DNA from: CADDZO01 sp035294145
GTDB taxonomy: Bacteria; Chloroflexota; Dormibacteria; Dormibacterales; Dormibacteraceae
Assembly (NCBI GenBank): GCA_035294145.1
Contig: DATGLL010000134.1
Location: 1-64,000, forward strand
Length of the DNA stretch: 64,000 nucleotides
Direction of reading: 5' to 3'
Of the stretch, positions 8,616 through 18,500 are shown in pieces. Position 1 is the stretch's first letter. Every line of letters starts with the position of its first letter. The position numbers were made by a program, and so were the translations under genes. A model generated the notes under the pieces. The model was not told where the DNA came from, did no database searches, and saw nothing but the letters and a program-made list of their open reading frames with translations.

Positions 8616-9715
8616 GGAGCAGCCCACCCCCCGCTGGGGACGACCAGACGCTCCTCCGGCTAGAGGAGGTGGTCAAGCACTTCCCGATCCGGCGGGGGGT
8701 CGTTCTTCGTCGCGAGGTGGGGCGGGTTAGAGCCGTGGACGGGGTCAGCCTGGAGGTGCGCCGCGGCGAGACCCTGGGGCTGGTGGGCGAGACCGGCTGC
8801 GGCAAGTCCACCCTGGCTCGCTGTATGGCCCGTCTCCATGAACTCACCTCAGGACGGGTCGTGTTCGACGGTCGCGACATCTCCCGGCTGCCCCAGCGCC
8901 AGCTGCGACGGCTGCGCACCGACCTGCAGATGATCTTCCAGGACCCCTACAACTCCCTCAACCCCCGCCGCCGGGTGGGCTCGATCATCGGTGACCCCCT
9001 CGCCATCCACGGTCTCGCTGACGGCGCTGAGCGGCGACGGCGGGTGCAGGAGCTGATGGCCCAGGTGGGACTTAACCCCGAGCACTACAACCGTTTCCCG
9101 GCCGAGTTCTCAGGAGGACAGCGACAGCGAATCGGCATCGCTCGGGCTCTCGCCCTGCGCCCTCGGCTTGTGGTTTGCGACGAACCGGTCTCGGCCCTCG
9201 ACGTCTCCATACAGGCCCAGATCCTCAACCTTCTCGCCGACCTCCAAGGGCAGCTGGGGCTGACCTACGTGTTCATCGCCCACGACCTCTCGGTCGTCCG
9301 CCACGTCAGCACCCGGATCGCAGTCATGTACCTGGGCAAGATCGTGGAGGTGGCGGAGACCGAGGACCTCTTCACCCGCCCTCGCCACCCCTACACCTGC
9401 GCCCTCCTCTCGGCCATCCCGATCCCCGACCCAGACCTGGCCGATCGTCGGGCACGGCTCTTGCTGACCGGCGACGTGCCCTCCCCCGTCAACCCGCCCA
9501 CCGGCTGCCGTTTCCACCCTCGATGCCCCAAGGCCCGAGAGCGGTGCCGGCGCGAGGAGCCTCGCCTAGAGCCGAGGGCCGGTGATCAGGAGGGGCACGC
9601 GACCGCCTGCCACTACCCGGTAGAGCCGGACGAGGACCTGGCCCAGGCGGCAAGGGTACGAGAGGGAACCGTGGGGGAGGTCAAGGATGCGGGAGGAACG
9701 CATGGCGATCGGTGA
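8612..9715 (+). CDS. dppF: ABC peptide importer, second ATP-binding subunit (DppF/OppF-like)
   Basis: A 367-residue ABC ATPase with Walker A GETGCGKST, signature FSGGQRQRI, Walker B LVVCDEPVSALDV and switch His in IAHDLSV, followed by the DppF-type Cys-rich tail (GCRFHPRCPKARERC, with a further C near the end). The frame is open far upstream, but ATG 8612 overlaps the preceding stop as ATGA, has AGGAGG just before it and gives the expected family length, so the longer version is rejected. It forms a heterodimer with the first ATPase. Confidence 0.9.
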   Translation: MRSSPPPAGDDQTLLRLEEVVKHFPIRRGVVLRREVGRVRAVDGVSLEVRRGETLGLVGETGCGKSTLARCMARLHELTSGRVVFDGRDISRLPQRQLRRLRTDLQMIFQDPYNSLNPRRRVGSIIGDPLAIHGLADGAERRRRVQELMAQVGLNPEHYNRFPAEFSGGQRQRIGIARALALRPRLVVCDEPVSALDVSIQAQILNLLADLQGQLGLTYVFIAHDLSVVRHVSTRIAVMYLGKIVEVAETEDLFTRPRHPYTCALLSAIPIPDPDLADRRARLLLTGDVPSPVNPPTGCRFHPRCPKARERCRREEPRLEPRAGDQEGHATACHYPVEPDEDLAQAARVREGTVGEVKDAGGTHGDR

Positions 9716-10646
9716 ACCGGTCCTGGTGGCGGAGGAGACCGGCATCGAGCCCGGCGTCGTCGCCCGCGGCCCCTGGCGCCTGGCCTGGGAACGGCTCCGG
9801 CGCGATCGGGCGGCCATCGCCTCGGCAGCCTTCATCATCTTCATCTCGCTGGTCGCGGTCGGCGCTCCCTTGATCGCCCACCTCACCGGCCATCCTCCGG
9901 ACGCCCAGTATCGCGAGACTGGCCTCTCGATCAACGGCATCCCGGTGGGGCCCAACCGAACCTTCCTGTTCGGGACCGACGAGCTCGGCCGAGACGTCCT
10001 GGTCCGGGTGGCCTATGGCGCCCGCATCTCGCTGCTGGTGGGCGTGGTGGCGAGCGCGCTGGCGGTGCTGACCGGGGTCGTGGTGGGGATGTGCGCCGGA
10101 TACTTCGGGACGACCGTGGACACGCTCCTCGCCCGGTCCATGGACGTCATCCTCTCCTTTCCACTCCTGCTCTTCGCCATCGCCCTGGTGACGGTGGTGG
10201 GCCCGAGCCTCCCTCTATCGGTGGCCATCATTGCGTTCTTCAGCTGGGCCCCGGTCGGCCGCGTGGTCCGGGGTCAGGTCCTGTCGCTTCGAGAGAAGGA
10301 GTTCATCGAGGCGGCTCGCGCGGTCGGTGCCAGCGACCTGCGCATCCTGATCGTCGACATCCTCCCCAACCTCGCCGCCCAGATCATCGTCTACGCCACC
10401 CTCCTGGTCCCGCTGTCGATCGTGTTCGAGGCCACGCTCTCCTTCCTGGGTCTGGGCGTGGTCCCCCCAACCCCCGAGTGGGGGAGCATGCTGGCGGAAG
10501 CGGTCTCCTACTACCAGGTCGCCTGGTGGTACGTGGCCTTCCCTGGTGCCGCTTTGCTCTTCACCACGCTCGCCTTCAACATCCTGGGCGACAGCGTCCG
10601 TGATGCTGTCGACCCCCGTGGGGAGCGGATGTTCGTGAGAGGCTGA
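9687..10646 (+). CDS. dppC: ABC peptide importer, permease (DppC-like)
   Basis: The 319-residue membrane protein starts with a cytoplasmic tail and one N-terminal helix. A periplasmic stretch then contains FLFGTDELGRDV, which is typical of DppC/OppC, and five further helices follow. The ATPase-coupling EAA-type loop is visible as EAARAVGASDLRILIVDILPN. The start overlaps the upstream ATPase gene by 29 bp; an in-frame ATG 15 bp later (9702) is the alternative start. It pairs with the downstream permease to form the channel. Confidence 0.88.
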   Translation: MREERMAIGEPVLVAEETGIEPGVVARGPWRLAWERLRRDRAAIASAAFIIFISLVAVGAPLIAHLTGHPPDAQYRETGLSINGIPVGPNRTFLFGTDELGRDVLVRVAYGARISLLVGVVASALAVLTGVVVGMCAGYFGTTVDTLLARSMDVILSFPLLLFAIALVTVVGPSLPLSVAIIAFFSWAPVGRVVRGQVLSLREKEFIEAARAVGASDLRILIVDILPNLAAQIIVYATLLVPLSIVFEATLSFLGLGVVPPTPEWGSMLAEAVSYYQVAWWYVAFPGAALLFTTLAFNILGDSVRDAVDPRGERMFVRG

Positions 10647-10648
10647 AC

Positions 10649-11608
10649 GTGCTGCGCTTTCTCCTCCGTCGGGTCCTGTTCGGGATCGTGGTCCTCTGGC
10701 TCGTGACCGTGGTCGTGTTCGTGATCTTCTTCCTGGCCCCCCACGACCCGGCCCGGCTGATCGCGGGGCGGATGGCGACGCCATCCACGGTGGCGGCCAT
10801 CCGGCGCAACCTGGGCCTGGACCGGCCGGTCTACGTGCAGTACGGAAGCTTCGTCTGGGGTCTCCTGCACGGCAACCTGGGCTACTCGTACTACCGTGAC
10901 CAACCGGTGACGCAGCTTCTCCTCAGCCGGTTGCCCGTCACCGCCTCCCTGGCCATCGGCGCCGCCCTGCTCTGGTTGCTGATCGGCGTCGGTGTCGGCG
11001 TCCTCGCCGCTGTCCGGCCCCGGTCCCTGGAGGACCGGGCGGCCACCGCCTTCGCCTTGCTCTTCTACTCGATGCCACCGTTCCTGCTCGGCCTGGTGCT
11101 GCTCTACCTGCTCTTCTTCCGGCTGCACCTGGCCGGCGTGACCTTCTTCGCCGGCGGCGGCTACGTGCCCCTGAGCCAGGACCCCCTCGGCTGGGCCCAG
11201 CACCTGCTCCTCCCCTGGATCACGCTGGCACTGGTGACCTCGGTGACGTACATCCGCCTGACCCGGGGAGCCATGCTGGACGTGCTCGGCGAGGACTACA
11301 TCCGCACCGCCCGAAGCAAGGGCATCAGCGAGCTGCGTGTGATCATCGTCCACGCCCTGCGCAGCGCCCTCACCCCCGTGGTCACCCAGTTCGGCGTGGA
11401 CCTGGCCACGTTGCTGGGGGGCGCGATCGTGACCGAGCAGGTGTTCGGCCTTCCCGGCCTCGGCCAGCTCTCGGTGCAGTCGGTGACCAACCAGGACCTG
11501 CCAGTGATCATCGGCACGGTGATCCTCTTCGCCTTCTTCATTGTGGTCGCGAACATCCTGGTGGACATCCTCTACGCCCTCATCGACCCCCGCGTGCGGC
11601 TGTCCTGA
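10649..11608 (+). CDS. dppB: ABC peptide importer, permease (DppB-like)
   Basis: The 319-residue membrane protein begins LRFLLRRVLFGIVVLWLVTVVVF, typical of DppB/OppB, followed by the extracytoplasmic segment (DPARLIAG, LGLDRPVYVQY) and five further helices. The coupling loop reads DYIRTARSKGISELRVIIVHALRSA. It starts with GTG two bases after the previous stop. Here the operon order is binding protein, ATPase, ATPase, DppC, DppB, whereas many bacteria place dppB-dppC before the ATPases. Confidence 0.88.
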   Translation: MLRFLLRRVLFGIVVLWLVTVVVFVIFFLAPHDPARLIAGRMATPSTVAAIRRNLGLDRPVYVQYGSFVWGLLHGNLGYSYYRDQPVTQLLLSRLPVTASLAIGAALLWLLIGVGVGVLAAVRPRSLEDRAATAFALLFYSMPPFLLGLVLLYLLFFRLHLAGVTFFAGGGYVPLSQDPLGWAQHLLLPWITLALVTSVTYIRLTRGAMLDVLGEDYIRTARSKGISELRVIIVHALRSALTPVVTQFGVDLATLLGGAIVTEQVFGLPGLGQLSVQSVTNQDLPVIIGTVILFAFFIVVANILVDILYALIDPRVRLS

Positions 11609-12101
11609 GGCCAGCTCGGACGCCAACGCACGCCTCACGAGTCCCCATCCCGACCTCGGAGCATCGAGCCGCAACCTCGCTCATGCGTACGAGCGAGGGG
11701 ACGGTGGGGGCCGGGCCGAGCCTGCCTCCGGCGAACGGTCGTCTGCGATCGGGACCCGGATGTCGCGCGCATCCCAGCGCGCTCCCCCGGAGGCCGCCGG
11801 GGGCGTGGACCTCGGCCCCGCGCCCTCCCATCCCCGGGTTCGCCCCGCAGCGGCCGCGTTAGCGTTGGGATGGCGACCTTGAGGCAACCGACTCCGGTTC
11901 ACGGTGCCCGGGGTTCACCTCGCCCGCCGTCGCCACCCCGCGCCCGAGTCCTCTCGTCACCAGCCCTTCGGGCCGCGCGGCCGGCGTCGAGGGCAGCGTC
12001 CCCCTTCACCTGGGCCTGCTGGCCCGCAAGGCACCTTCCCGGTCAGCCCAGGATCGATCCGGGTGGGCCACATGAGACTGGTCTTTTGCCGCTCACCCCA
12101 A
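11609..12101. other. Intergenic region with no gene seen
   Basis: These 493 bases between the ABC operon and the ligase gene carry only short open frames of low-complexity composition. No RNA gene, riboswitch or repeat was recognised. The downstream border is the -10 box of the next gene. Confidence 0.4.
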
Positions 12102-12107
12102 TACCAT
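12102..12107 (+). promoter_or_regulatory. -10 box for leaderless ligase gene
   Basis: TACCAT lies exactly 9 nt before the ATG at 12117, and no Shine-Dalgarno is present. The arrangement matches six other plus-strand and minus-strand starts in this window with an 8-9 nt gap. Confidence 0.5.
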
Positions 12108-12116
12108 GACTTGACG

Positions 12117-13499
12117 ATGATCGGGACGGGGGATTCGGCATCGTCGCGTGCCGAGCAGCGGGTACGGGCGCTGGAGCGCGCCGAGAGGACAGGCGTGCGC
12201 TTGGTGCGGTTCCTTTATTGCGACAACGACGGGGTGATCCGGGGCAAGGCCTGTGCCGCCTCCAACCTGGCGGAACGTCTCGAGACGGGCATCGGGCTGA
12301 CCGTCGCCATGCAGGCCTTCACCATGCTAGACCGGCTGGCGCCGGTGGAGGGAATGGGCCCAGTGGGAGAGATCCGTCTCCTCCCCGACCCCTCCACCTT
12401 CGTGATCGCTCCCTACGCCCCCCACACCGGGGTGGTGCTCGTGGACATGATGACCTGCGACCGCGAGCCCTACGCCGCCGACGGCCGGTACTTCCTGCGC
12501 CGGATGGTCGACCGAGCCGCCACCTTCGACCTGGAGCTGGTGGCGGCCTTCGAGCCGGAGTGGACGCTGGCGGCTCGCGCCCCGGCCGGAGGGTGGGAGC
12601 CGGTCGATCGCAGCCTCTGCTTCTCGAGCCAAGGCATGCAGAACGTGGCCGAGGTCATCGACGAGATCGTCGCCGCCCTGGAGGCGCAAGGCCTGCCCGT
12701 CGAGCAGTACTACCCTGAACTCGGCTGGGGCCAGCAGGAGCTTTCCATCCGGCATGCCCCGGCGCTACGCGCCGCCGACAACCATCTCCTCTATCGAGAA
12801 ACGGTGCGGTCGGTGGCAGCACGTCATGGTCTGGCTGCCTCCTTCGCTCCCAAGCCTTGGCCCGATCAGCCAGGCAACGGTTGCCACCTCCACTTCTCCG
12901 CCTGGGACCGCTCGGGACAGCAGAACCGCTTCGCCAGCGAGGATGGCGGTCTCTCCGAGCTGGGCCGGCACTTCACCGCCGGCGTGCTGCACCACCTCCC
13001 CGGCCTGCTCGCCCTCACCTGCGCCTCGGTCAACTCCTACCGGCGTCTCGCGCCCCAGACCTGGGCCTCCGCCTACCGCGTCTGGGGACCGGACAACCGG
13101 GAGGCGGCCCTGCGCGTCCCTTCCCCCTTCTGGGGGCGAGAGGCGGATTCGATGAACGTCGAGCTCAAGGCTTGCGACTCCAGCGCCAACCCCTACCTGG
13201 CGCTCGGAGGCCTGATCGCCGCTGGCCTGGATGGCGTGGAGCGAGAGCTGCCGCTCCCCCCGCCGGTGACGGTCGACCCACACCTGCTTGAGGAGCAGGA
13301 GCGGGCTCGCCTGGGGGCCACCCGGCATCCCGTCGGCCTGCACGAGGCGCTCGATCGCCTCGAGAACGACCGCGTGCTCATGGATGCGTTGGGCGATCGG
13401 CTAGCGACGTCGTACCTGGCCGTCAAACGCTCCGACATCGAGGGCTTCGCGGGCGAAGACGAGGTCTTCGAGTACGAGACGCATCGCTTCAGGTACTGA
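12117..13499 (+). CDS. Glutamine synthetase family protein (FluG/PuuA-like ligase)
   Basis: The 460-residue protein belongs to the GlnA superfamily. The beta-grasp start has VRLVRFLYCDNDGVIRGKA and the catalytic domain has GWGQQELSI, the His-rich GNGCHLHFS, and NREAALRVPSPF near the arginine flap, with SANPYLALGGLIAAGLDG near the end. It is shorter and more divergent than type I GlnA, so ligation of glutamate to another amine (gamma-glutamyl ligase) is at least as likely as glutamine synthesis. It is followed directly by a FluG-type amidohydrolase; the same two domains are fused, in reverse order, in fungal FluG. ATG 12117 is chosen because a -10 box sits 9 nt upstream, suggesting a leaderless mRNA. 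Confidence 0.85.
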   Translation: MIGTGDSASSRAEQRVRALERAERTGVRLVRFLYCDNDGVIRGKACAASNLAERLETGIGLTVAMQAFTMLDRLAPVEGMGPVGEIRLLPDPSTFVIAPYAPHTGVVLVDMMTCDREPYAADGRYFLRRMVDRAATFDLELVAAFEPEWTLAARAPAGGWEPVDRSLCFSSQGMQNVAEVIDEIVAALEAQGLPVEQYYPELGWGQQELSIRHAPALRAADNHLLYRETVRSVAARHGLAASFAPKPWPDQPGNGCHLHFSAWDRSGQQNRFASEDGGLSELGRHFTAGVLHHLPGLLALTCASVNSYRRLAPQTWASAYRVWGPDNREAALRVPSPFWGREADSMNVELKACDSSANPYLALGGLIAAGLDGVERELPLPPPVTVDPHLLEEQERARLGATRHPVGLHEALDRLENDRVLMDALGDRLATSYLAVKRSDIEGFAGEDEVFEYETHRFRY

Positions 13500-13539
13500 C
13501 CGCCCGGCGATCGCCCTCCTCGAGTCCTGGGCGGACGAG

Positions 13540-14649
13540 CTGGCCATCGATCACCATTGCCATCCCCTGCAGCGATGGCCAGCGCGGCTTGAGGCCACAG
13601 AGTTCCGGGCTTGCTTCAGCGAGGCCAGGGATCGGCGACAGCACAGCGAGCACACCCAGCACACGCTCGTCTACCGGGTGGCGATTCAGCGGGTGGCCGC
13701 GGTCTTCGGCTGCCGCCCGACCGAGTCGGCGATCCTCACCCTGCGTCGCATGTCCGAGCCCTCCCGCTACGCGCAAGAGCTCCTGCAGCGGAGCCGGACC
13801 GGCCAGATGCTGTTGGATTACGGCTTCACCGAGCCCGACTCAATGACCGTCCAGGAGCACCGCTCAGCGGTTCCCATCCCGCAACGGGAGATCGTGCGGC
13901 TGGAGACGGTGGCCGAGGGCCTGGTCGAGCACCATCGCCGTCCTGAGGATTGGCTGGACGGGGTGCGGGCGGCGCTCGGCGAGGCCGTCAGCCGGGGTGC
14001 GGTGGGGGTCAAGACCATCGCCGCCTATCGCTCGAGCCTCCGGCTCCGCTGGCCCTCACCGCGCGAGATCCGTGAGGCATACACCCGCCTCCGCCAGGCT
14101 CCTCGAGGCCAGAACGGGCAGCCGCGCCTGCAGGGTGAGGCGCTCTGCCATCCCCTGGTGTTCACCGCGGCTGAGGAGTGCATCCGTCTCGGGGTGCCGC
14201 TCCAGGTGCACTGCGGGATCGGCGACCTGGACGAGGACCTGGCCGAGTCCTCCCCCCTCGGCCTACGGCCGCTCCTGGTCGAGGAGCGCTACGCCGGGCT
14301 GCGCACGGTCCTGCTGCACTGCTATCCCTACCACCGCGAGGCGGCGTACCTCTGCTCGGTCCATCCGGACGTGTACATGGACCTCTCGCTGGCGACCCAC
14401 CTGGCGCTCACCGATGGCGCCCGGGCCATGCAGGAGGCGCTCGGCCTCTGCCCCTGGAGCAAGCTCCTGTACGCCACCGATGCCTCCCGACTGCCGGAGG
14501 TCTATTTGGTCGCGGCTCAGCTCCAGCGCGAGGCCCTGGCCACGGCCTTGGGGGAGGTAGTGGCCCGAGGCATCCTGGACCTCCCCGAGGCCACCGAGGC
14601 CGGCCGGCGGGTCCTGTCGGCGAACGCCCGTCAGCTCTACCGCCTGTAG
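13540..14649 (+). CDS. FluG-like amidohydrolase, no canonical start codon
   Basis: The protein is a metal-dependent amidohydrolase (TIM barrel). It has the N-terminal HxH motif (IDHHCHPL) right after 13540, a strand with GVKTIAAYRS carrying the candidate carbamylated Lys, VHCGIGD, the His in VLLHCYPYH and the Asp in LLYATDAS. The frame is open from 13405, but it contains no ATG, GTG or TTG before GTG 13678, and a start there would remove the HxH motif. I therefore place the start provisionally at CTG 13540; translation may instead begin near the upstream stop. The gene probably cooperates with the glutamine-synthetase-like ligase just before it, hydrolysing or forming gamma-glutamyl amides. 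A sequencing error near 13500 is the main alternative. Confidence 0.75.
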   Translation: MAIDHHCHPLQRWPARLEATEFRACFSEARDRRQHSEHTQHTLVYRVAIQRVAAVFGCRPTESAILTLRRMSEPSRYAQELLQRSRTGQMLLDYGFTEPDSMTVQEHRSAVPIPQREIVRLETVAEGLVEHHRRPEDWLDGVRAALGEAVSRGAVGVKTIAAYRSSLRLRWPSPREIREAYTRLRQAPRGQNGQPRLQGEALCHPLVFTAAEECIRLGVPLQVHCGIGDLDEDLAESSPLGLRPLLVEERYAGLRTVLLHCYPYHREAAYLCSVHPDVYMDLSLATHLALTDGARAMQEALGLCPWSKLLYATDASRLPEVYLVAAQLQREALATALGEVVARGILDLPEATEAGRRVLSANARQLYRL

Positions 14650-14654
14650 CCAGC

Positions 14655-14675
14655 CACCGCCGGCGGTGCTAGAGT
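14655..14675 (+). promoter_or_regulatory. Palindrome and possible -10 box ahead of the cobalamin leader
   Basis: A perfect 14-bp palindrome CACCGCCGGCGGTG (14655-14668) directly follows the amidohydrolase stop and could terminate that transcript. TAGAGT at 14670-14675 is a candidate -10 whose start site would fall just before the riboswitch. No good -35 is visible. Confidence 0.35.
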
Positions 14676-14692
14676 TGAGGTGGTCCTTGACA

Positions 14693-14878
14693 AGTCCAAA
14701 CGTCGGGGTGCCCGCGAGGGCTCAATAGGGAATCCGGTCCAAAGCCGGAGCGGTCCCGCCACTGTAGCCAGCGTCCCGGCTGTGTCGCGGAGGCGACGCC
14801 ACTGGGCCACTTCGGGCCTGGGAAGGTGAAGCCGGGGGCCCCACGCTGGGAGCCAGGAGACCTGCCCCGACGGCCAGG
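14693..14878 (+). ncRNA. Cobalamin (B12) riboswitch
   Basis: The leader shows the conserved cobalamin aptamer elements in order: GGTGCCCGCGAGGGCTC, AATAGGGAATCCGGT, AAAGCCGGAGCGGTCCCGCC, CACTGTAGCC, GCCACTGGG, GGAAGG...GAAGCC and the B12 box AGCCAGGAGACCTGCC at 14851-14866. It lies 80 bases before cobO and should shut off the whole cobalamin operon when adenosylcobalamin is plentiful, probably by hiding the cobO ribosome-binding site or by termination. The borders are estimated by eye. Confidence 0.93.
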
Positions 14879-14958
14879 GAGTCGGACGGCGAGGATACGT
14901 CCCAGCCCGCGCTGGTGACCGGCTCGTCGTTCGCCTCCTGTACCCGAGGAGGTAGCGA

Positions 14959-15537
14959 TTGGACGACGACGAGAGGCGGCGCCGGCGGGAAGCCAAGGCC
15001 CGCCGTCGTGGGCTGGTGCTGGTCTTCACCGGCGACGGCAAGGGCAAGAGCACCGCCGCCTTCGGACTGGCGCTACGGGCGGCGGGCAATCGCATGCCGG
15101 TCAAGGTCATCCAGTTCATCAAGGGGGCCTGGAAGACCGGCGAGCGCACGGCGATCGAGTCCCACCTGCCCGACATTGAGGTGGAGGTGGGCGGCCGCGG
15201 CTTCACCATCGAGCGGCTGCGCGATCCGCGCGTCCCCATGGACGAGCACCGCGCGGCTGCCCGCACCGCCCTGGCCGCGGCCCGTCAAGCCATCTCCTCG
15301 GGTCGCTACCAGATGGTCGTGCTCGATGAGGTCTTGGGCTCGGTCACGGCCGGCCTGATCACCGAGGCCGAGTTGCTGGAGCTGGTCGCCGCACGTCCGA
15401 TCCAGCTCCATCTGGTGCTCACCGGACGGGGGGCCACCCCAGCCGTGATCGAGGCGGCCGACCTGGTCACCGAGATGCGCGAGGTGAAGCACCACTTCCG
15501 CGCCGGCATCCCCGCCCAGCGAGGGATCGAGTTTTGA
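14959..15537 (+). CDS. cobO: Cob(I)yrinic acid a,c-diamide adenosyltransferase
   Basis: The 192-residue CobO/BtuR-family enzyme transfers the adenosyl group of ATP to the cobalt of corrinoids. The P-loop FTGDGKGKSTAAFG sits at about residues 23-36, and the family motifs VIQFIKGAWKTGE, VVLDEVLG and LVLTGRGA follow. Translation starts at TTG 14959 with a strong GAGGAGG 6-7 bp upstream, which is the likely target of riboswitch control. It is the first gene of the operon, and its stop overlaps the TTG start of cobN. Confidence 0.93.
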   Translation: MDDDERRRRREAKARRRGLVLVFTGDGKGKSTAAFGLALRAAGNRMPVKVIQFIKGAWKTGERTAIESHLPDIEVEVGGRGFTIERLRDPRVPMDEHRAAARTALAAARQAISSGRYQMVVLDEVLGSVTAGLITEAELLELVAARPIQLHLVLTGRGATPAVIEAADLVTEMREVKHHFRAGIPAQRGIEF

Positions 15538-18500
15538 GCCGTTTGCTGGTTCTCTCCACCTCCGACACCGACCTCCTGGCTCTCCGAACCGCCTTCACGG
15601 GCCTTCCCGAGGGGTATGGCGAGATCGACGCCCGCAACCCAGCCCGGGTCGACGCCGAGACGCTGGACAGCCTGACGGCCGAGGTCGCCGAGGGACGCTG
15701 TTGGGCAGTCTGCCTGCGGCTGCTGGGCGGCCGTAGGGCCTTCGCGGAGGGGTTCGATCGGCTACAGCGAGCTTGCGTGCGGAGTCGCACCCCCTTCTTC
15801 GCCTGGCCAGGGGAGCAGGGCCAGGATCTGGAGCTCGAGGCCGCCTCGACCGGCGATCCCGAGCTGCTGGCCCTGGGCGGGCGTTACCTCCACCAAGGTG
15901 GGATCGAGAACCTCCAGAACCTTCTCCGTTGCCTCAGCGATCGGCTGCGCGGCACCGACTACGGCGCGGCGCCGCCGCGTCAGGTCCCTCAGTACGGCAT
16001 CTACCGACAAGGCCGAACCACACCGCTCTCTCTGGCCGAGTGGTTGACCCTGCGACGACCGGGTCGACCCGTGGTGGCGATCGCCTTCTACCGCGCCCAT
16101 TGGATGAGCGGCAACCTGGATTTCGTCGACGCCCTCTGCGCGGCGATCGAGGAGGAGGAGGGCGAACCCCTCCCCTTCTTCTGTTACAGCCTTCGCGACC
16201 CCGGCCCGGAGGAGCTACCGGCGGCCGTCGCCGCCTGTCTGCTCGACGGTGAACGGAGCATCTGCGACTGCCTGATCGTCACCTTGAGCTTCTCCTCTGC
16301 CCGGGTGGAGGTAGAAGGCGGGACGGTGGCCGACGACTGGACGGCGCGCTGGATGGAGCGGCTAGACGTGCCGGTGGTGCAGGGAATCGTCTGCACCTCC
16401 CCTCGGAGCGCCTGGGAGGCGGCCGCGGCCGGCCTCGGGCCGCTGGACGTGGCCATGCAGGTGGCGCTGCCCGAGTTCGACGGGCGCGTGATCGGGCCGC
16501 CCTTCTGCTTCAAGGAGGAGGTCGACGGGACCCCCCGTTACGTGCCCGACCCGGAACGCTGTAGGGCGCTGGCCCGGCTAGCGGTGGCCCAGGCCCGCCT
16601 GCGGCACCTGCCCAACTCGCAAAAACGCGTGGCCATCGTACTCAGCAGCTACCCCACCCGATATGCCCGGGTGGGCAACGCGGTTGGCTTGGACACCCCG
16701 GCCTCGGCGCTGGCCCTGCTCCGGCGGCTCTCGGCCGAAGGCTACCAGGTGGGTGAGCTGCCGAGGAGCGGGGACCAGCTGGTCCATGCCCTGATCGAGG
16801 CCGGAGCTTACGACCGTGAGTACCTGCGTCCGGAGCAGATGGCGGCTGCCCCCGCTTCCCTGTCGGCCGAGGCCTACGCCACCCGCTATCGGCGGCTTCC
16901 CTCCACGCCACGCGACGAGATCGCCGCCAGCTGGGGGCCACCTCCCGGTCAGCTCTACGTGCACCAGGACCGGCTGTACTTCGCTGGCCTGCGCTTCGGG
17001 AACGTGCTGCTCGCGGTCCAGCCCCCGCGAGGGTTCGGCGAGAACCCGATCGCCGTCTACCACGATCCGGCGCTCCCGCCGACCCATCATTACCTCGCCT
17101 TCTACCGCTGGCTGGAGGAGGGGTTCGGAGCCGACGTCATCGTCCACCTAGGCAAGCACGGGACCCTGGAGTGGCTCCCGGGGAAGGCGGTCGGGCTGTC
17201 GGGCTCGTGCTTCCCCGATCTGACCTTGGGGGCGATCCCGGTGGTCTACCCCTTCGTGGTCAACGACCCAGGCGAGGGCGTGCAGGCCAAACGTCGGAGC
17301 CATGCCGTGATCGTCGACCACTTGATCCCGCCCATGACCCGGGCCGACTCCTACGGCATCGCCGCCGAGCTCGAGGGCTTGATGGACGAGTACTACCAGG
17401 TCCAGACCATGGACCCCTCCAAGCTCCCCCGGATCCAAGACCGGATCTGGGAGCTCGTCACCCAGGCCGAGCTGCACCACGACCTCGGGGAAAGGGAACG
17501 GCCCCAAGACTTCGATCGCTTCGTGCTGCACGTGGACGGCTACCTCTGCGAACTCAAGGACGCCCAGATCCGGGGTGGGCTCCACGTGCTCGGGGAGCCA
17601 CCCCGTGGGGAGCGACTGATCGACCTGCTGGTAGAACTCACCCGACGGGGGAACGAAGGGATTCCAGGGCTCCGCCCGTGCCTGGCGGCGGCCGTGGGGC
17701 TCGCCGAACGACCCCAGGCCGGCCGCCCACTGACCGCCGACGTCCGCTCGCGGCTGGAGGACCTGCTGCGGCGCTGCCGCCTCCCGACGCCCGAGCTCAG
17801 GGATGAGGCGGCGGGCCTGGACGCCCTGCACGCCGTTGCGCGGGAGCTGGTCCGGCAGGCGGTGACGGAAGGTGCGGAGGCAGCGGCGGAGATGGCCGGC
17901 CCCCTGGCGACGCCCGATCTCCGCCGCTGCCTCCGCTACGTGGCCAGCCAGCTCGCGCCCCGCTTGGAGCGCACCCGGGAAGAGATGGACCATACCATCG
18001 CCGCCATGGCTGGCCGCTTCGTCCCTGCCGGGCCGAGCGGGGCCCCAACCCGAGGCATGGCCCACGTGCTGCCCACCGGCCGCAACTTCTTCTCCGTCGA
18101 TCCCAAGAGCCTCCCCTCCCCGACCGCCTACGAGGTCGGGAGGGAGCTTGCCCAAGCCCTGCTCGAACGCTACCTCGAAGAGGAGGGCACGTACCCGGAG
18201 ACGGTCGGCATCGTGGTCTGGGGCACCGCGGCCATGCGCACCCACGGCGACGACGTGGGTGAGATCCTCCACCTGCTCGGTGTGCGCCCTCGATGGGACG
18301 CGGAGAACCGCCGCGTCCGCGGCCTGGAGGTGGTGCCGCTCGAGGAGCTGGGACGGCCCCGCATCGACGTCGTGGTTCGGATCTCGGGGTTCTTCCGAGA
18401 CGCCTTCGCCAACCTCGTGCACCTGATCGACCAGGCGGTCGAGATGGTGGCCAGGCTCGACGAGCCCGATGACCGCAACTTCGTGGCCAAACATGTTCGC

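Noticed and set aside
13480..13560. A frameshift fusing the glutamine-synthetase-like gene and the amidohydrolase into one protein.
   Set aside because: The ligase ends at a typical family C-terminus, so two proteins are more likely; only the start of the second is problematic.
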